From Flavobacterium sp. ASW18X (GTDB lineage Bacteria > Bacteroidota > Bacteroidia > Flavobacteriales > Flavobacteriaceae): 64,000 nucleotides of DNA. Under the pieces are notes generated by a model. That model was not told the origin of the DNA. It searched no databases and saw only the letters and a program-made list of their open reading frames with translations. Positions 23,763-33,463 of the stretch are shown here, one piece after another. How positions within the stretch are numbered: the first letter of the stretch is position 1; the number at the start of each line of letters is the position of its first letter. The stretch is taken from NCBI RefSeq assembly GCF_005144745.1, contig NZ_SWKK01000017.1, forward strand, positions 1 to 64,000. Reading direction: 5' to 3'. Position numbers and translations under genes: made by a program.

Positions 23763-26354
23763 ATGAAACACCATTACACTACTTTTTCTTTAAATTACTT
23801 GCTGGTCTTGGCTATTACAGTATTTACTGGAACAGCAAACGCACAATCCGAACCCTTTGATTGTGACTACAATGCATATCTATTTCAATACAATGATGTT
23901 TATGCCATTGATTTAGCATCTGGTAGTTCCTATTTAGTAAAACAGGACGTAACCCCAAATTCAATTAACGGGGCGGCCTATAATTCCGCAGATGGATATT
24001 TGTGGGGCTATTATGGTGGTAGACAAATTGTAAGAATGGGTAAAAACTTTGATACTGATATCTATACCATTCCAGAAATACCACCAACTGGCATGAACTA
24101 CATAGGAGATATTGATTTATTTGGACAATACTATTTTAGAGCAGGGGGATCTACTTATTACCATGTAGATTTAAATCCTGAATCGCCTACTTATTTAACC
24201 TACATGGGTAGTAATACTTTGAGTCAGAGCATCAATGTGCATGATTGGGCTTTTAATGCAGCAGATAATATGTTGTATACGGTAGAGAAGAAAACCAACC
24301 GTTTATACCGTATAGAAGTAGAGACAGGAAATGTAGAAAATGTTGGAGAAGTACCAATTTTAAGCGGGAACAATTATACCTATGGAGCTGTTTATTTTGA
24401 TGTTGACGGAAATTTTTATGTTTCTGCTAACCAAACAGGCACTGTATACATTATCCGCAATGTACAGAATATTGTAGGTGGTATTATGGATTCTAACGTT
24501 TTTGCTTTTGGTCCAGCATCTGCCTCTAATGATGGTGCACGCTGCCCATCTGCCCCAGTACCTCAAGAAGATTGTTTAAATGGAATTGATGATGATGGTG
24601 ATGGCTTAATAGATTGTGATGACCCATCTTGTTCTGGTGTAGCGGCTTGTCCAGTAATACAACTAGCCTCTAGTGGTAATAATGGAGGATTAGAAAGTAA
24701 TGATAGATTAGCCAACCTAATTAGCAAGCGTAATTATTACAGAGCAAAATCTAATTACAAGTTTAACCCACTTACCGCTAAGAGGGTAAAAAGAAATAAG
24801 AATTATCTTAGAAAAGGAGTGTATAATCCTTCTGCGATTGAACTAAATGCACTGGTGCCGCTAAATGTAATTGGTGAATCTAGTACGGTAGAATCTGCTC
24901 CAGAAGATTTGTTGGCGTTAACCAATGCCAGTGATATTTATGCGGTAGATTACTTAAAAGGTACAGAAACTTCTAGTGCGTTAATGGTCATAAAGACTGA
25001 AGATAAGGTATATGAACATAGTAAATTTATTTGTGACCGTTTTCTAGGTGCACAGTTATTATCTGTATCTACCATACAATTAAGGGAGAAAGATTTTATA
25101 CGATCTATTATTAAGCAAGCAGATGGTGCAACAGAATTTGCGTTGAGCTTTTCAGCTAGGTTAAATGAAAATAATCAGTTTGTAATAGAATCGCACTGGA
25201 ATATTGATGCTTACCAAGAAGATACAGCATACTATAATTTCCAAATTTGGTCTAATTCGGTAGACGATTTATTGAAATTGGCAGATGAAATTTTGAATCT
25301 ATTAGAATCCAACGCTTCTATTGCAGCGTTTGCAAGTTCTACACCACCACCAGTATTTGTGAAGTCTGCACGTTATGAGCGTGGTGCTGTACATATGAAT
25401 GTGGTAAACAATAATCGTTCAGAAGAAATTTCTTTAGAAGGAGGTATAAAACGAACTGAAACGAGTGAAACAGAGCAGGTTGGTTTACAAACTGCACTTG
25501 CAGGGTACATAGATACAGTAGCCGTAGAAACTGGAAATATTTTTGATTTTGGTTTTAGAATTTCAAATACCAATGGCGATACACCAGACGATTTATTTGT
25601 TGCTGATGCACCTTGGGGAGTAGATGATAGCCAAGTGGGCACTACTATTCATAATTATGAAGTAATGCAAACTGAAGATGCTTATATGGGAGAAGGATAC
25701 CCGGTAGAGCGTAATGTAAATTTAAGTGCCACAACAGATACCTATGTAGGAGTGTATAGAGCAATGAGTCCAAGATTTAAAGCGGTGGATTTGTCTAATT
25801 ATGACAACTTAGCCTTCACAGCGAGTGGTTCTGGGGCCTTGGAAGTACAATTAATACAAGGCGATGGTAGCTTCCTTACCACAACTATAGATTTATCTGC
25901 AGAAGAGCAAGCTTTTTATTTGCCAGCAAATGAATTTAAAACTAGCAATGGTGGTAATGGCGATTTCTCATCGGTAAAAGTGGTACAGTTTAACATGAAG
26001 TCTAACTCAGGCGCTGCAGAAAACAAACAATTAGCTTTAAAAGCGATAGAATTTACTTCTGCTAGTATGCCTGCGCCATTTGTGGATGAGAATTTAAATA
26101 AAAGTATAGTGAGTCCAAACCCAATGGAAACAGAAGCTACCTTATATTTCTATGACGAAGTTGCAGGGGAGTATACTTTGGAATTGTTTGACAGAAATGG
26201 AAGAAATATAAGCTCGCATACTCAAGAGGGTAATAGCGTAGCGGGTCAAAATACAATTTCTATAGCGCGTAAAGGCTTACAAGCAGGCTTGTACTTTTAC
26301 CGTGTAGAAAGCTCTAGCAAACGTGTTTGGAGCGGAAGAATATTGGTTAAATAG
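23763..26354 (+). CDS. Large secreted protein with T9SS C-terminal sorting domain
   Basis: This 863-aa protein has a signal peptide (1-27, ending ANA-Q). Residues about 30-260 contain repeated beta-propeller-like strands (YAIDLASG, LYRIEVETGNVENVG). At about 272-290 an Asp-rich stretch, NGIDDDGDGLIDCDDPSC, looks like a calcium-binding thrombospondin-3-type repeat. The middle (about 340-760) is beta-rich without a family I know. The last 75 residues begin SPNPMETEATLYFYD and end in WSGRILVK, the type A sorting domain that directs cargo through the type IX secretion system to the surface or medium. It stands alone, with a terminator after it. Substrate or ligand is unknown. Confidence 0.85.
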   Translation: MKHHYTTFSLNYLLVLAITVFTGTANAQSEPFDCDYNAYLFQYNDVYAIDLASGSSYLVKQDVTPNSINGAAYNSADGYLWGYYGGRQIVRMGKNFDTDIYTIPEIPPTGMNYIGDIDLFGQYYFRAGGSTYYHVDLNPESPTYLTYMGSNTLSQSINVHDWAFNAADNMLYTVEKKTNRLYRIEVETGNVENVGEVPILSGNNYTYGAVYFDVDGNFYVSANQTGTVYIIRNVQNIVGGIMDSNVFAFGPASASNDGARCPSAPVPQEDCLNGIDDDGDGLIDCDDPSCSGVAACPVIQLASSGNNGGLESNDRLANLISKRNYYRAKSNYKFNPLTAKRVKRNKNYLRKGVYNPSAIELNALVPLNVIGESSTVESAPEDLLALTNASDIYAVDYLKGTETSSALMVIKTEDKVYEHSKFICDRFLGAQLLSVSTIQLREKDFIRSIIKQADGATEFALSFSARLNENNQFVIESHWNIDAYQEDTAYYNFQIWSNSVDDLLKLADEILNLLESNASIAAFASSTPPPVFVKSARYERGAVHMNVVNNNRSEEISLEGGIKRTETSETEQVGLQTALAGYIDTVAVETGNIFDFGFRISNTNGDTPDDLFVADAPWGVDDSQVGTTIHNYEVMQTEDAYMGEGYPVERNVNLSATTDTYVGVYRAMSPRFKAVDLSNYDNLAFTASGSGALEVQLIQGDGSFLTTTIDLSAEEQAFYLPANEFKTSNGGNGDFSSVKVVQFNMKSNSGAAENKQLALKAIEFTSASMPAPFVDENLNKSIVSPNPMETEATLYFYDEVAGEYTLELFDRNGRNISSHTQEGNSVAGQNTISIARKGLQAGLYFYRVESSSKRVWSGRILVK

Positions 26355-26378
26355 TTGGTTATATTGATGTTAGTTGTA

Positions 26379-26413
26379 ACCGCCCCACGCTATTGCGTTG
26401 GGGCGGTTCTCTT
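26379..26413. terminator. Bidirectional terminator between the T9SS cargo gene and purL
   Basis: AACCGCCCCA-CGC pairs with GCGTTGGGGCGGTT around TATT (26379-26409), with one bulged base; CTCTTTT follows on the plus strand. It serves two convergent genes. Confidence 0.8.
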
Positions 26414-26417
26414 TTAG

Positions 26418-29400
26418 TTACTTTTTAGCAAGTATCCAATCCCTTGCGTTCTCAAAAGCGATAACCCAAGGAGATACGGCATCCGTTCTATCTTTAGGGT
26501 AATGTGCCCAATTCCATGGAAAAATGCTTCGTTCTATGTGTGGCATGGTAACTAAATGTCTACCAGTTGCATCACAAAGCATGGCGGTATTATAATCACT
26601 ACCATTAGGATTGGCAGGGTACCCTTCGTAACCGTATTTTGCTACTATTTGGTATTGGTCTTCTGTTAAGGGCAAATTGAATTTACCTTCCCCATGGGAA
26701 ATCCACACCCCTAATTTTGCACCTTCCAAAGTAGAAAGCATCACAGAATTATTCTTAGCAATAGTTACAGAGGTAAAGTTGCTCTCATGCTTGTGGCTAT
26801 CATTATGGACCATTTTACCATGCTGTTGCCCATGTTCTGGATTAATTAAATCTAACTCCATAAACAATTGGCAACCATTGCAAATACCTACAGATAAGGT
26901 GTCTGGTCTAGCAAAAAAATCTTTAATGGCCTTGTTGGCTCGCTCGTTATATTTGATTGCACCTGCCCAACCTTTGGCACTCCCTAATACATCAGAATTA
27001 GAGAAGCCACCTACGGCGCCTAAAAATTGAATGTCTTCTAATGTTTCACGACCAGAAATTAAATCGGTCATATGTACATCTTTAACATCAAAACCAGCTA
27101 AGAACATGGCATTTGCCATCTCTCTTTCAGAATTACTCCCTTTTTCTCTTAAAATTGCAGCCTTAGGTTTTATTGCTGTACTTACTGGACTAGTAGTTCC
27201 TTGGAAGTGAGCTGGGAATTGATAGTGTAAGGGTTGATTTTTGTAATTATCGAATCGTTCTTTAGCAAGGTCGCCTGCAGTTTGTTTTTGATCTAATAAA
27301 TATGAAGTTTTAAACCAAGTGTCTCGTAATGAAGCAACAGGTAATCCTATTTCTACACTGTTATTTTTGATGAATAGGGTAGGTTCTTTACTCACAGTGC
27401 CAATGGATTGGCAGTCTATGCCGGCAGCTATTAATTTTTCTGCGGCTGTGGCAGATGCTTGTATAACCACTGCAATATTTTCTGCAAATAACGTCTTGAT
27501 AGTATCTTCTTCTCCTAATGCTGTAATATCTATGTTTGCCCCAAGTTGGGTATCTGCAAAGCAAAGCTCTAACAAGGTGGTGATTAAACCGCCGGAGCCA
27601 ATATCGTGCCCTGCGGTAATTTCTCCTGCCGCAATTAATTCTTGCAGCGTATTAAACCCTTTTGCAAAGTAGGCAGCATCAGTTACCGATGGCGCTTCTG
27701 TACCAATTGAATTTAGTATCTGATTAAAAGATGAACCTCCTAATTTAAACTTGTCTTTAGATAGATTTACGTAGTAAATATCTCCTTTGCCAACTTGTAA
27801 AACAGGTTCAACTATTTTAGTAATGTCGTTACAATTGGCCGCCGCAGAAATGATTACTGTGCCAGGAGAAATCACTTCTTGATTCTTGTACTTTTGTTTC
27901 ATACTCAAAGAATCCTTGCCTGTAGGAATGTTGATTCCCAAAGCAATAGCAAACTCACTAACCGCTTCTACAGCTTGGTACAAGCGTGCATCTTCTCCTG
28001 GGTTGCGGCAAGGCCACATCCAGTTGGCAGATAAAGAGACGGACTTTAATTTGTCTTTTAAAGGCGCCCAAACAATATTGGTTAACGCCTCTGCAATGCT
28101 GTTACGGCTCCCAGCAACAGGGTCTATAAGTCCAGAAATAGGGGAGTGACCAATACTTGTGGCCACACCTTCTTTGCCTTTAAAATCTAAAGCCATAACA
28201 CCGCAATTGTTTAATGGCAATTGTAAGGGGCCAGCACATTGTTGTTTAGCCACTCGGCCACCCACACAACGGTCAACTTTGTTGGTTAGCCAGTCCTTGC
28301 AGGCAACAGCCTCTAATTGTAGTACCTGCTCTAGGTAATCCATAAAGTGTTCTAGACTGTAGCCTTCCTGCAGATAATTGGTAGCTATACTCTGGTCTTC
28401 CATTATGGTTTTAGGGCTACTCCCAAACATATCAGAAAGAGCTAAATCCATGGGAGTATCACCCTTAGAGCTTGACTTAAACGTAAATTTTTGGTCGCCG
28501 GTTACCGCTCCAACTTCATACATTGGTGCACGTTCCCTTTCAGAAATTCGCGCTAGCAAATCCATATCTTTCTCACCCATAACCAAGCCCATACGTTCTT
28601 GGCTTTCGTTGCCAATTATTTCTTTAGCAGATAGGGTAGGGTCACCCACGGGTAATTTGTCTAAATCTATAAGCCCGCCAGTTTCTTCTACCAATTCTGA
28701 TAAGCAGTTTAAATGTCCGCCTGCGCCATGGTCGTGAATAGAGACAATAGGGTTTTCATCGGCCTCTACCAATCCACGTATGGCATTAGCGGCTCTTTTT
28801 TGCATTTCTGGATTAGAACGTTGAACCGCGTTTAATTCTATGGCAGACTCAAACTCTCCCGTATCAGCACTAGATACAGCAGCCCCGCCCATACCAATTT
28901 TATAGTTATCTCCTCCAAGAATAACAACTTTGTCGCCTTTTTTTGGAGTGTCTTTTAAAGCTTGTTCTTCTTTACCATAGCCAATACCGCCTGCCAGCAT
29001 AATAACCTTATCGAAACCTAGTTGCTGTGCTTCATCTTTATGTTCAAAAGTTAGGACAGAACCTGCAATTAATGGCTGGCCAAATTTGTTGCCAAAATCT
29101 GATGCGCCATTAGAGGCTTTTATAAGAATATCCATCGGAGTTTGGTACAACCAATTGCGCTCAGGGAATGCCTTTTCCCAAGGTCTATTTTCTTCTAAGC
29201 GGGAATAAGACGTCATATACACGGCGGTACCTGCCAATGGCAAAGAACCTTTACCACCCGCAAGACGGTCACGAATTTCTCCGCCAGAACCCGTAGCAGC
29301 ACCATTAAAAGGTTCTACCGTGGTTGGGAAGTTGTGGGTTTCTGCCTTTAGCGATAAGACCGAATTGAACTCTTTTTCTTGATAAAAATCTGGTTTGTCT

Positions 29401-30095
29401 GCAGTTTTAGGTGCAAACTGCATCACTTTAGGACCTTTTATAAAAGCCACATTGTCTTTATAGGCAGAAACAATATCGTTAGGATGCGTTTCTGATGTTT
29501 TCTTTATCAACTTAAATAAAGAAGAAGGCATTTCTTGGCCATCTATAATAAAAGTTCCATTGAAGATTTTATGTCTACAATGTTCCGAATTTACTTGGCT
29601 AAAACCAAAAACTTCTGAATCCGTTAGTTTTCTTCCTAATTTTTCTGATAATTCATTTAAATAGGTTACTTCTTCCTCGTTCAAAGCCAAACCTTCTTGT
29701 AGATTAAAGGCTGCAATATCTTCTATTTCTAGGATTGCTTCTGGAACTACATTGATAGTGTAAATATCCTGTGTTAACCCCTTGTATTTTTGAGAAAGCA
29801 TGGGGTCAAAATCTGAGAATGATTCGGGTACCACCATAAACTCTTCTATTCTTAGAATACCAGAAATACCCATGTTCTGCGTAATTTCTGTAGCATTGGT
29901 GCTCCAAGGCGTTATCATTGCAGCCCGTGGGCCAACAAAAAAGGCGTCTAAAGACGCCGCATTTATTTTAGGTTGGTTGCCAAACAACCATTCTAATTTC
30001 TGTTGATTTTCCGAGTTAATCTCTTGATTGGCTTGTACTGCGAAAACCTTGGTGGTTATATCGCCAAAGAAATGAATCATATCAGCTGTTTTCAT
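26418..30095 (-). CDS. purL: Phosphoribosylformylglycinamidine synthase, large single-chain form
   Basis: This enzyme converts FGAR, glutamine and ATP to FGAM, the fourth step of purine synthesis. At 1225 aa it is the fused form: an N-terminal PurS-like part, two AIR-synthase-like halves with ATP sites (GYGKEEQ region; HDHGAGGHLNCLSELVEE near 450), and a class I glutamine amidotransferase at the C-terminus starting AAILREKGSNSEREMANAMF (about 958). The nucleophile Cys is in SVGICNGCQLFMEL and the His/Glu of the triad follow in PHIERSIFPWNW. A promoter-like sequence lies upstream at 30179-30210. It is transcribed alone. Confidence 0.96.
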   Translation of the reverse strand: MKTADMIHFFGDITTKVFAVQANQEINSENQQKLEWLFGNQPKINAASLDAFFVGPRAAMITPWSTNATEITQNMGISGILRIEEFMVVPESFSDFDPMLSQKYKGLTQDIYTINVVPEAILEIEDIAAFNLQEGLALNEEEVTYLNELSEKLGRKLTDSEVFGFSQVNSEHCRHKIFNGTFIIDGQEMPSSLFKLIKKTSETHPNDIVSAYKDNVAFIKGPKVMQFAPKTADKPDFYQEKEFNSVLSLKAETHNFPTTVEPFNGAATGSGGEIRDRLAGGKGSLPLAGTAVYMTSYSRLEENRPWEKAFPERNWLYQTPMDILIKASNGASDFGNKFGQPLIAGSVLTFEHKDEAQQLGFDKVIMLAGGIGYGKEEQALKDTPKKGDKVVILGGDNYKIGMGGAAVSSADTGEFESAIELNAVQRSNPEMQKRAANAIRGLVEADENPIVSIHDHGAGGHLNCLSELVEETGGLIDLDKLPVGDPTLSAKEIIGNESQERMGLVMGEKDMDLLARISERERAPMYEVGAVTGDQKFTFKSSSKGDTPMDLALSDMFGSSPKTIMEDQSIATNYLQEGYSLEHFMDYLEQVLQLEAVACKDWLTNKVDRCVGGRVAKQQCAGPLQLPLNNCGVMALDFKGKEGVATSIGHSPISGLIDPVAGSRNSIAEALTNIVWAPLKDKLKSVSLSANWMWPCRNPGEDARLYQAVEAVSEFAIALGINIPTGKDSLSMKQKYKNQEVISPGTVIISAAANCNDITKIVEPVLQVGKGDIYYVNLSKDKFKLGGSSFNQILNSIGTEAPSVTDAAYFAKGFNTLQELIAAGEITAGHDIGSGGLITTLLELCFADTQLGANIDITALGEEDTIKTLFAENIAVVIQASATAAEKLIAAGIDCQSIGTVSKEPTLFIKNNSVEIGLPVASLRDTWFKTSYLLDQKQTAGDLAKERFDNYKNQPLHYQFPAHFQGTTSPVSTAIKPKAAILREKGSNSEREMANAMFLAGFDVKDVHMTDLISGRETLEDIQFLGAVGGFSNSDVLGSAKGWAGAIKYNERANKAIKDFFARPDTLSVGICNGCQLFMELDLINPEHGQQHGKMVHNDSHKHESNFTSVTIAKNNSVMLSTLEGAKLGVWISHGEGKFNLPLTEDQYQIVAKYGYEGYPANPNGSDYNTAMLCDATGRHLVTMPHIERSIFPWNWAHYPKDRTDAVSPWVIAFENARDWILAKK

Positions 30096-30178
30096 GGTTT
30101 TACCTCAGTATTTCTACTGAAATTGTTCTCCGTTTTCACCTGTTTTATCAAACGTAATTCAGGATAAGTAAGAAAACG

Positions 30179-30210
30179 CAAAAATACGATTTTGCCTCAC
30201 ATACGCACAA
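30179..30210 (-). promoter_or_regulatory. Predicted purL promoter
   Basis: On the minus strand TTG (30210-30208) is followed after 21 nt by TATTTTTG (30186-30179), which fits TANNTTTG. Transcription would start near 30172, leaving a leader of about 75 nt before the purL ATG. No purine riboswitch fold was recognised. Confidence 0.45.
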
Positions 30211-30268
30211 GGCTAGAACTTTAGTTTTTAACTGCCATTGTTGATAGTACAATCTGCCATTAATTATG

Positions 30269-32038
30269 CTAATCCAAAGTGCTTTTTTTAACCGTTGCAG
30301 TATATAGAATTCCTAGGCCTAAACTGGCTGCAATTACAGAGGCTAGAAGAATACTAATTTTACTAGCGGTTAGCGCTTGTCCCGTGAATGCACTAGAGGC
30401 TACAACAATAGACATGGTAAAACCAATACCTGCTAAGCATGCGGCACCTATTAAGCTTTTCCAGCTTATTTCAGGCGCCAGTTTACCCCATTGTAGTTTT
30501 GTAGCTAACCAACTAAATCCAACAATACCTAACGGTTTTCCTAGGCACAGCCCAAGGATGATACCTATATTTGCAGGGACGAAAAGGTTATAGTCCCCAG
30601 CAGTTAAAACAATACCCGTATTAAAGAAAGCAAAAAGTGGCAGTACAATAAAATTGACAAATTTTTCTAGATTATGTAAGAGAAATTCACTTGGTTCTCT
30701 TAAACGTTCAATAGCCTTTTTTAATACTAAGAGGGATTCTGGAGCTATTTTCTTTTTATCAAAATTGCTGTTGTTTATTTCCCCTATTTCTTTTTGAAAA
30801 ATGATGGAGGTTTGTTTTGCGATAAGTTGCAGGTTTGCCTTGCCTTGAGCCGGAATCAATAAAGCGGTCAGTACCCCCGCCAAAGTTGCATGAAGGCCAC
30901 TTTTAAAGACCAAAAACCACAGGACGAGCCCTAAAATCAAATAAACGGAAACATTATACACCCGTTTTCTGTTAAAGTAAAACATAAAAAGAAGCACACC
31001 TAATGCAGCCAAAAAATAGCCAATTTGAAACCCATGGCCATAAAATAAGGCAATGATAAGAATAGCTCCCAAATCATCTGCAATTGCCAAAGCAGAAACA
31101 AATACTTTTAAGGATACAGGAATACGGGAACCTAAGATTGCCATTAATCCAAGTGTAAATGCAATATCAGTGGCCATAGGAACGCCCCAACCATGAAGCT
31201 GTTCTCCGTTACTGTTTAAGAAAAAATAAATCACAGCTGGGACTAGCATTCCACCGATAGCAGCAACAACGGGTAAGGTGGCTTTTTTTCTAGTGGATAG
31301 TTCTCCTTCTATAAGTTCTTCTTTAATTTCTAGACCTATGAGTAGAAAAAAGATGGCCATAAAAAAATCATTAATCCATTCTTCTACAGTTAGCGTAAAA
31401 TCTAGCGTGCCAAAAGTAAAGCCAATAGGGTAGTGACGCCATTGCTCATACAAGGCTGCGTCTCCTAAATTTACTAAGACTAATGCCGCTATAGTAGCAA
31501 TGATAAGAGCTAATGCTGCAGATGCACCCCATTTAAAAAGTCCTTGCATGGCAGCTCTAATTAAAGTAGCTCCGTTTTTTTGTAGCGCACCTATGATGGA
31601 TTCTTTATCCCAAGGACCTTTATACGGAATTCCGTTGATGGTAATTCCAGGAAAAATAGGTACACCTGCTGTTTCTGCTTCTTTACTTTCTGCATACACT
31701 TGTTTTTCAAGCGTGTTACTATGTATTTCTTTTTGGTAAGCAGAAAAATTTATATCTAATTCCCTAACGAAACCATCTATTTTGACTTCGTTAAGGTCTG
31801 TTTCTGTTGCAATTGCTTGATATAGGGCTTCTTCTTTATTTTGTTCTCTTACAGCCAATATTGCTTTTACAGCATAAATTTCTATTGGGTTGCTAACATC
31901 TATAGCGTATTTGTAGTGTAAGGTAACCTCTTGGCCAAAATTGACTAGTGAATCTTTGAGTGATTTCGCAGCTTTTGCAGAAATTTTGTTTTTTAAATTT
32001 CTATATACAACAACATCAATTGGTTTTTTATGAAACAT
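30269..32038 (-). CDS. nhaA: Na+/H+ antiporter NhaA with N-terminal DsbA-like domain
   Basis: The C-terminal part (about 160-589) is a complete NhaA antiporter: the ion-binding pair lies in MATDIAFTLG and ALAIADDLGAI, equal to the Asp163/164 region of E. coli NhaA, and about 11 hydrophobic segments can be followed. It exchanges Na+ for H+ at the inner membrane. Residues 1-155 are a separate thioredoxin-fold domain of the DsbA/2-hydroxychromene isomerase type (VPIFPGITINGIPYKGPWD near 125-143 is the cis-Pro strand region). There is no CxxC motif, so it cannot act as a disulfide enzyme; a sensor or scaffold role is possible. NhaA-thioredoxin fusions are known in other bacteria. It is far longer than E. 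coli NhaA (388 aa). Confidence 0.92.
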   Translation of the reverse strand: MFHKKPIDVVVYRNLKNKISAKAAKSLKDSLVNFGQEVTLHYKYAIDVSNPIEIYAVKAILAVREQNKEEALYQAIATETDLNEVKIDGFVRELDINFSAYQKEIHSNTLEKQVYAESKEAETAGVPIFPGITINGIPYKGPWDKESIIGALQKNGATLIRAAMQGLFKWGASAALALIIATIAALVLVNLGDAALYEQWRHYPIGFTFGTLDFTLTVEEWINDFFMAIFFLLIGLEIKEELIEGELSTRKKATLPVVAAIGGMLVPAVIYFFLNSNGEQLHGWGVPMATDIAFTLGLMAILGSRIPVSLKVFVSALAIADDLGAILIIALFYGHGFQIGYFLAALGVLLFMFYFNRKRVYNVSVYLILGLVLWFLVFKSGLHATLAGVLTALLIPAQGKANLQLIAKQTSIIFQKEIGEINNSNFDKKKIAPESLLVLKKAIERLREPSEFLLHNLEKFVNFIVLPLFAFFNTGIVLTAGDYNLFVPANIGIILGLCLGKPLGIVGFSWLATKLQWGKLAPEISWKSLIGAACLAGIGFTMSIVVASSAFTGQALTASKISILLASVIAASLGLGILYTATVKKSTLD

Positions 32039-32148
32039 TCTGGCTATCAGCTTTTTATTCTTTGTAAAAATAGTAGAACAGCCGGAGTTGTTTTAGCTCT
32101 AAACCATATAATACCTAACCCATATGTTACCAAACTTGGTATATTGAC

Positions 32149-32418
32149 TTAGGTAAGTTTTCTATGTTTAGTGGAAATCCGCTTACGTTTTTTTTCTTGA
32201 AAAATAGTAGCTGTTGCAATCATAGTCCAGATAATATTGGTGAAAAATGGTGGCATAGCGTTATAATAATAGCAATTAATAGCTATAAACAATCCTCCAA
32301 ACAGGTTAAGATACTTACCGTACCTAAGGTATTTTTGTCCTTGCATTAAAGTTAGCGCATAGGCAATGATTACCAGTCCGGAACCGGACCAACCTAGAAT
32401 AGCAATAAGCAATTTCAT
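32149..32418 (-). CDS. Small membrane protein, CBU_0592-like
   Basis: This 89-aa protein has three hydrophobic segments (about 3-25, 33-50, 56-74) and a basic tail KKRKRISTKHRK. The pattern GWSGSGLVIIAYALTL at the start and the length suggest the CBU_0592 family of small inner-membrane proteins with unknown role. It follows the MarR-type gene by 9 nt, so the regulator controls it. The family name is from memory and is less sure than the membrane topology. Confidence 0.65.
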   Translation of the reverse strand: MKLLIAILGWSGSGLVIIAYALTLMQGQKYLRYGKYLNLFGGLFIAINCYYYNAMPPFFTNIIWTMIATATIFQEKKRKRISTKHRKLT

Positions 32419-32427
32419 CTTTACATA

Positions 32428-32907
32428 CTATGGTTTTAAGTTATTTAAGGTTCGTTCTTTAAAGTCGGCTTTACTCATTTGTTTTTCTACACTTTCTAAT
32501 TGATGTAATAAAGAAGGGCTATGAGCTAAAAGTTCTTGTAAAGCTTTTTCGCCAGCCGCCCAGTATTTATGAATTTTTGGCAGCATAGATGTAGCTTTAT
32601 CAGTTAGTTCTATATTGTGTTTACGGAGATCTGCCTTGTCTTTAAAAGCCTGTACGTATCCATTCTTCTTCATTTTTTTAACCAGTTTTATCATCCCTGG
32701 GTGCGATAAGCGTGTGGCATCTGCTAATTCTGTAATAGTTAAAGCCCCATGTTTCTCTAATAATAGAAACACCATGTGCCAATTGGGTTCTATGTCCACA
32801 TTAAGGGTGTCATACAAATCTTTTGTTTGGTACATAAAGGCATCATTAAGCCGTTTAAGCCTTGCTGTAATACCATTTATACCCATCTCTATTAAAAAAT
32901 CTTCCAT
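32428..32907 (-). CDS. MarR-family transcription regulator
   Basis: This winged-helix regulator has about 159 aa when begun at the ATG at 32907; a TTG two codons earlier (32913) would add two residues but is less likely. The helix-turn-helix region is LTITELADATRLSHPGMIKL (about 57-76) and the wing follows with DKADLRKHNIELT. It heads a two-gene unit with the small membrane protein. Two near-identical palindromes immediately upstream, one only 7 nt before the ATG, are the likely operators, so the gene is expected to repress itself. The ligand is unknown. Confidence 0.85.
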   Translation of the reverse strand: MEDFLIEMGINGITARLKRLNDAFMYQTKDLYDTLNVDIEPNWHMVFLLLEKHGALTITELADATRLSHPGMIKLVKKMKKNGYVQAFKDKADLRKHNIELTDKATSMLPKIHKYWAAGEKALQELLAHSPSLLHQLESVEKQMSKADFKERTLNNLKP

Positions 32908-32913
32908 AAACAA

Positions 32914-32956
32914 TGTAACTGGTTACCAAAATTACAAATAAATGTAACTAGTTACA
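32914..32956. promoter_or_regulatory. Tandem palindromic operators for the MarR-type regulator
   Basis: TGTAACTGGTTACC (32914-32927) and the perfect 14-bp palindrome TGTAACTAGTTACA (32943-32956) lie 29 bp apart centre to centre, close to three helical turns. The first would cover the ribosome-binding region of the gene. Confidence 0.7.
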
Positions 32957-33080
32957 TAAAAAGTTGTTTTATTTTAAGAAATTATAATTATGAATTGAAG
33001 TATAAAAGGAACCCTGTCTTTTGTTCCGAGCGTTCTCCATTTTTGCTTAGTTCCTTTTATGGGCAAGTATGATGTAGAAT

Positions 33081-33461
33081 TTAATTGAAGTATCTATTAA
33101 TGATGGTCATTAATTTTTCTTGTTCTATGGGCTTACTAATATGTTCATTGCAACCCGCTTCTATAGCTTTTTCTTTATCACCTATTAAACTAAATGCGGT
33201 TTGTGCTACAATAATAATCTCCTTATTAAATTCTCTTATCTGTTTTGTAGCTTCTAAGCCATCTATATAGGGCATTTTTACATCCATTAAAATCAAGTCA
33301 ATATTTGGATTCTGTTGGCAAAGTGCTACTACTTCACTTCCATTTTTAGCATGAGTAATTGTACAGTTGAATTGCTTTAATATCTTTTCTATTAAGTAAC
33401 TGGAAATACTATCATCTTCTGCTACCAACACTTGTAATTTTCTATGCAATACGTTCTCCAT
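33081..33461 (-). CDS. Single-domain response regulator (receiver only)
   Basis: This 126-aa CheY-like protein has a complete receiver: Glu15-Asp16-Asp17 acid pocket, phosphoacceptor Asp60 in LILMDVKMP, Thr/Ser position in VAQTAFS, and Lys in HISKPIEQEK. It has no output domain, so it acts through protein contacts or as a phosphate relay. It follows the sensor kinase gene by 2 nt and is very probably its partner. An 11-bp inverted repeat (33002-33012/33050-33060) lies downstream without a T-run. Confidence 0.9.
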   Translation of the reverse strand: MENVLHRKLQVLVAEDDSISSYLIEKILKQFNCTITHAKNGSEVVALCQQNPNIDLILMDVKMPYIDGLEATKQIREFNKEIIIVAQTAFSLIGDKEKAIEAGCNEHISKPIEQEKLMTIINRYFN

Positions 33462-33463
33462 TT

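Noticed and set aside
33002-33060. 11-bp inverted repeat after the receiver gene as a terminator
   Set aside because: The loop is 37 nt and no T-run follows on the minus strand; termination cannot be claimed.
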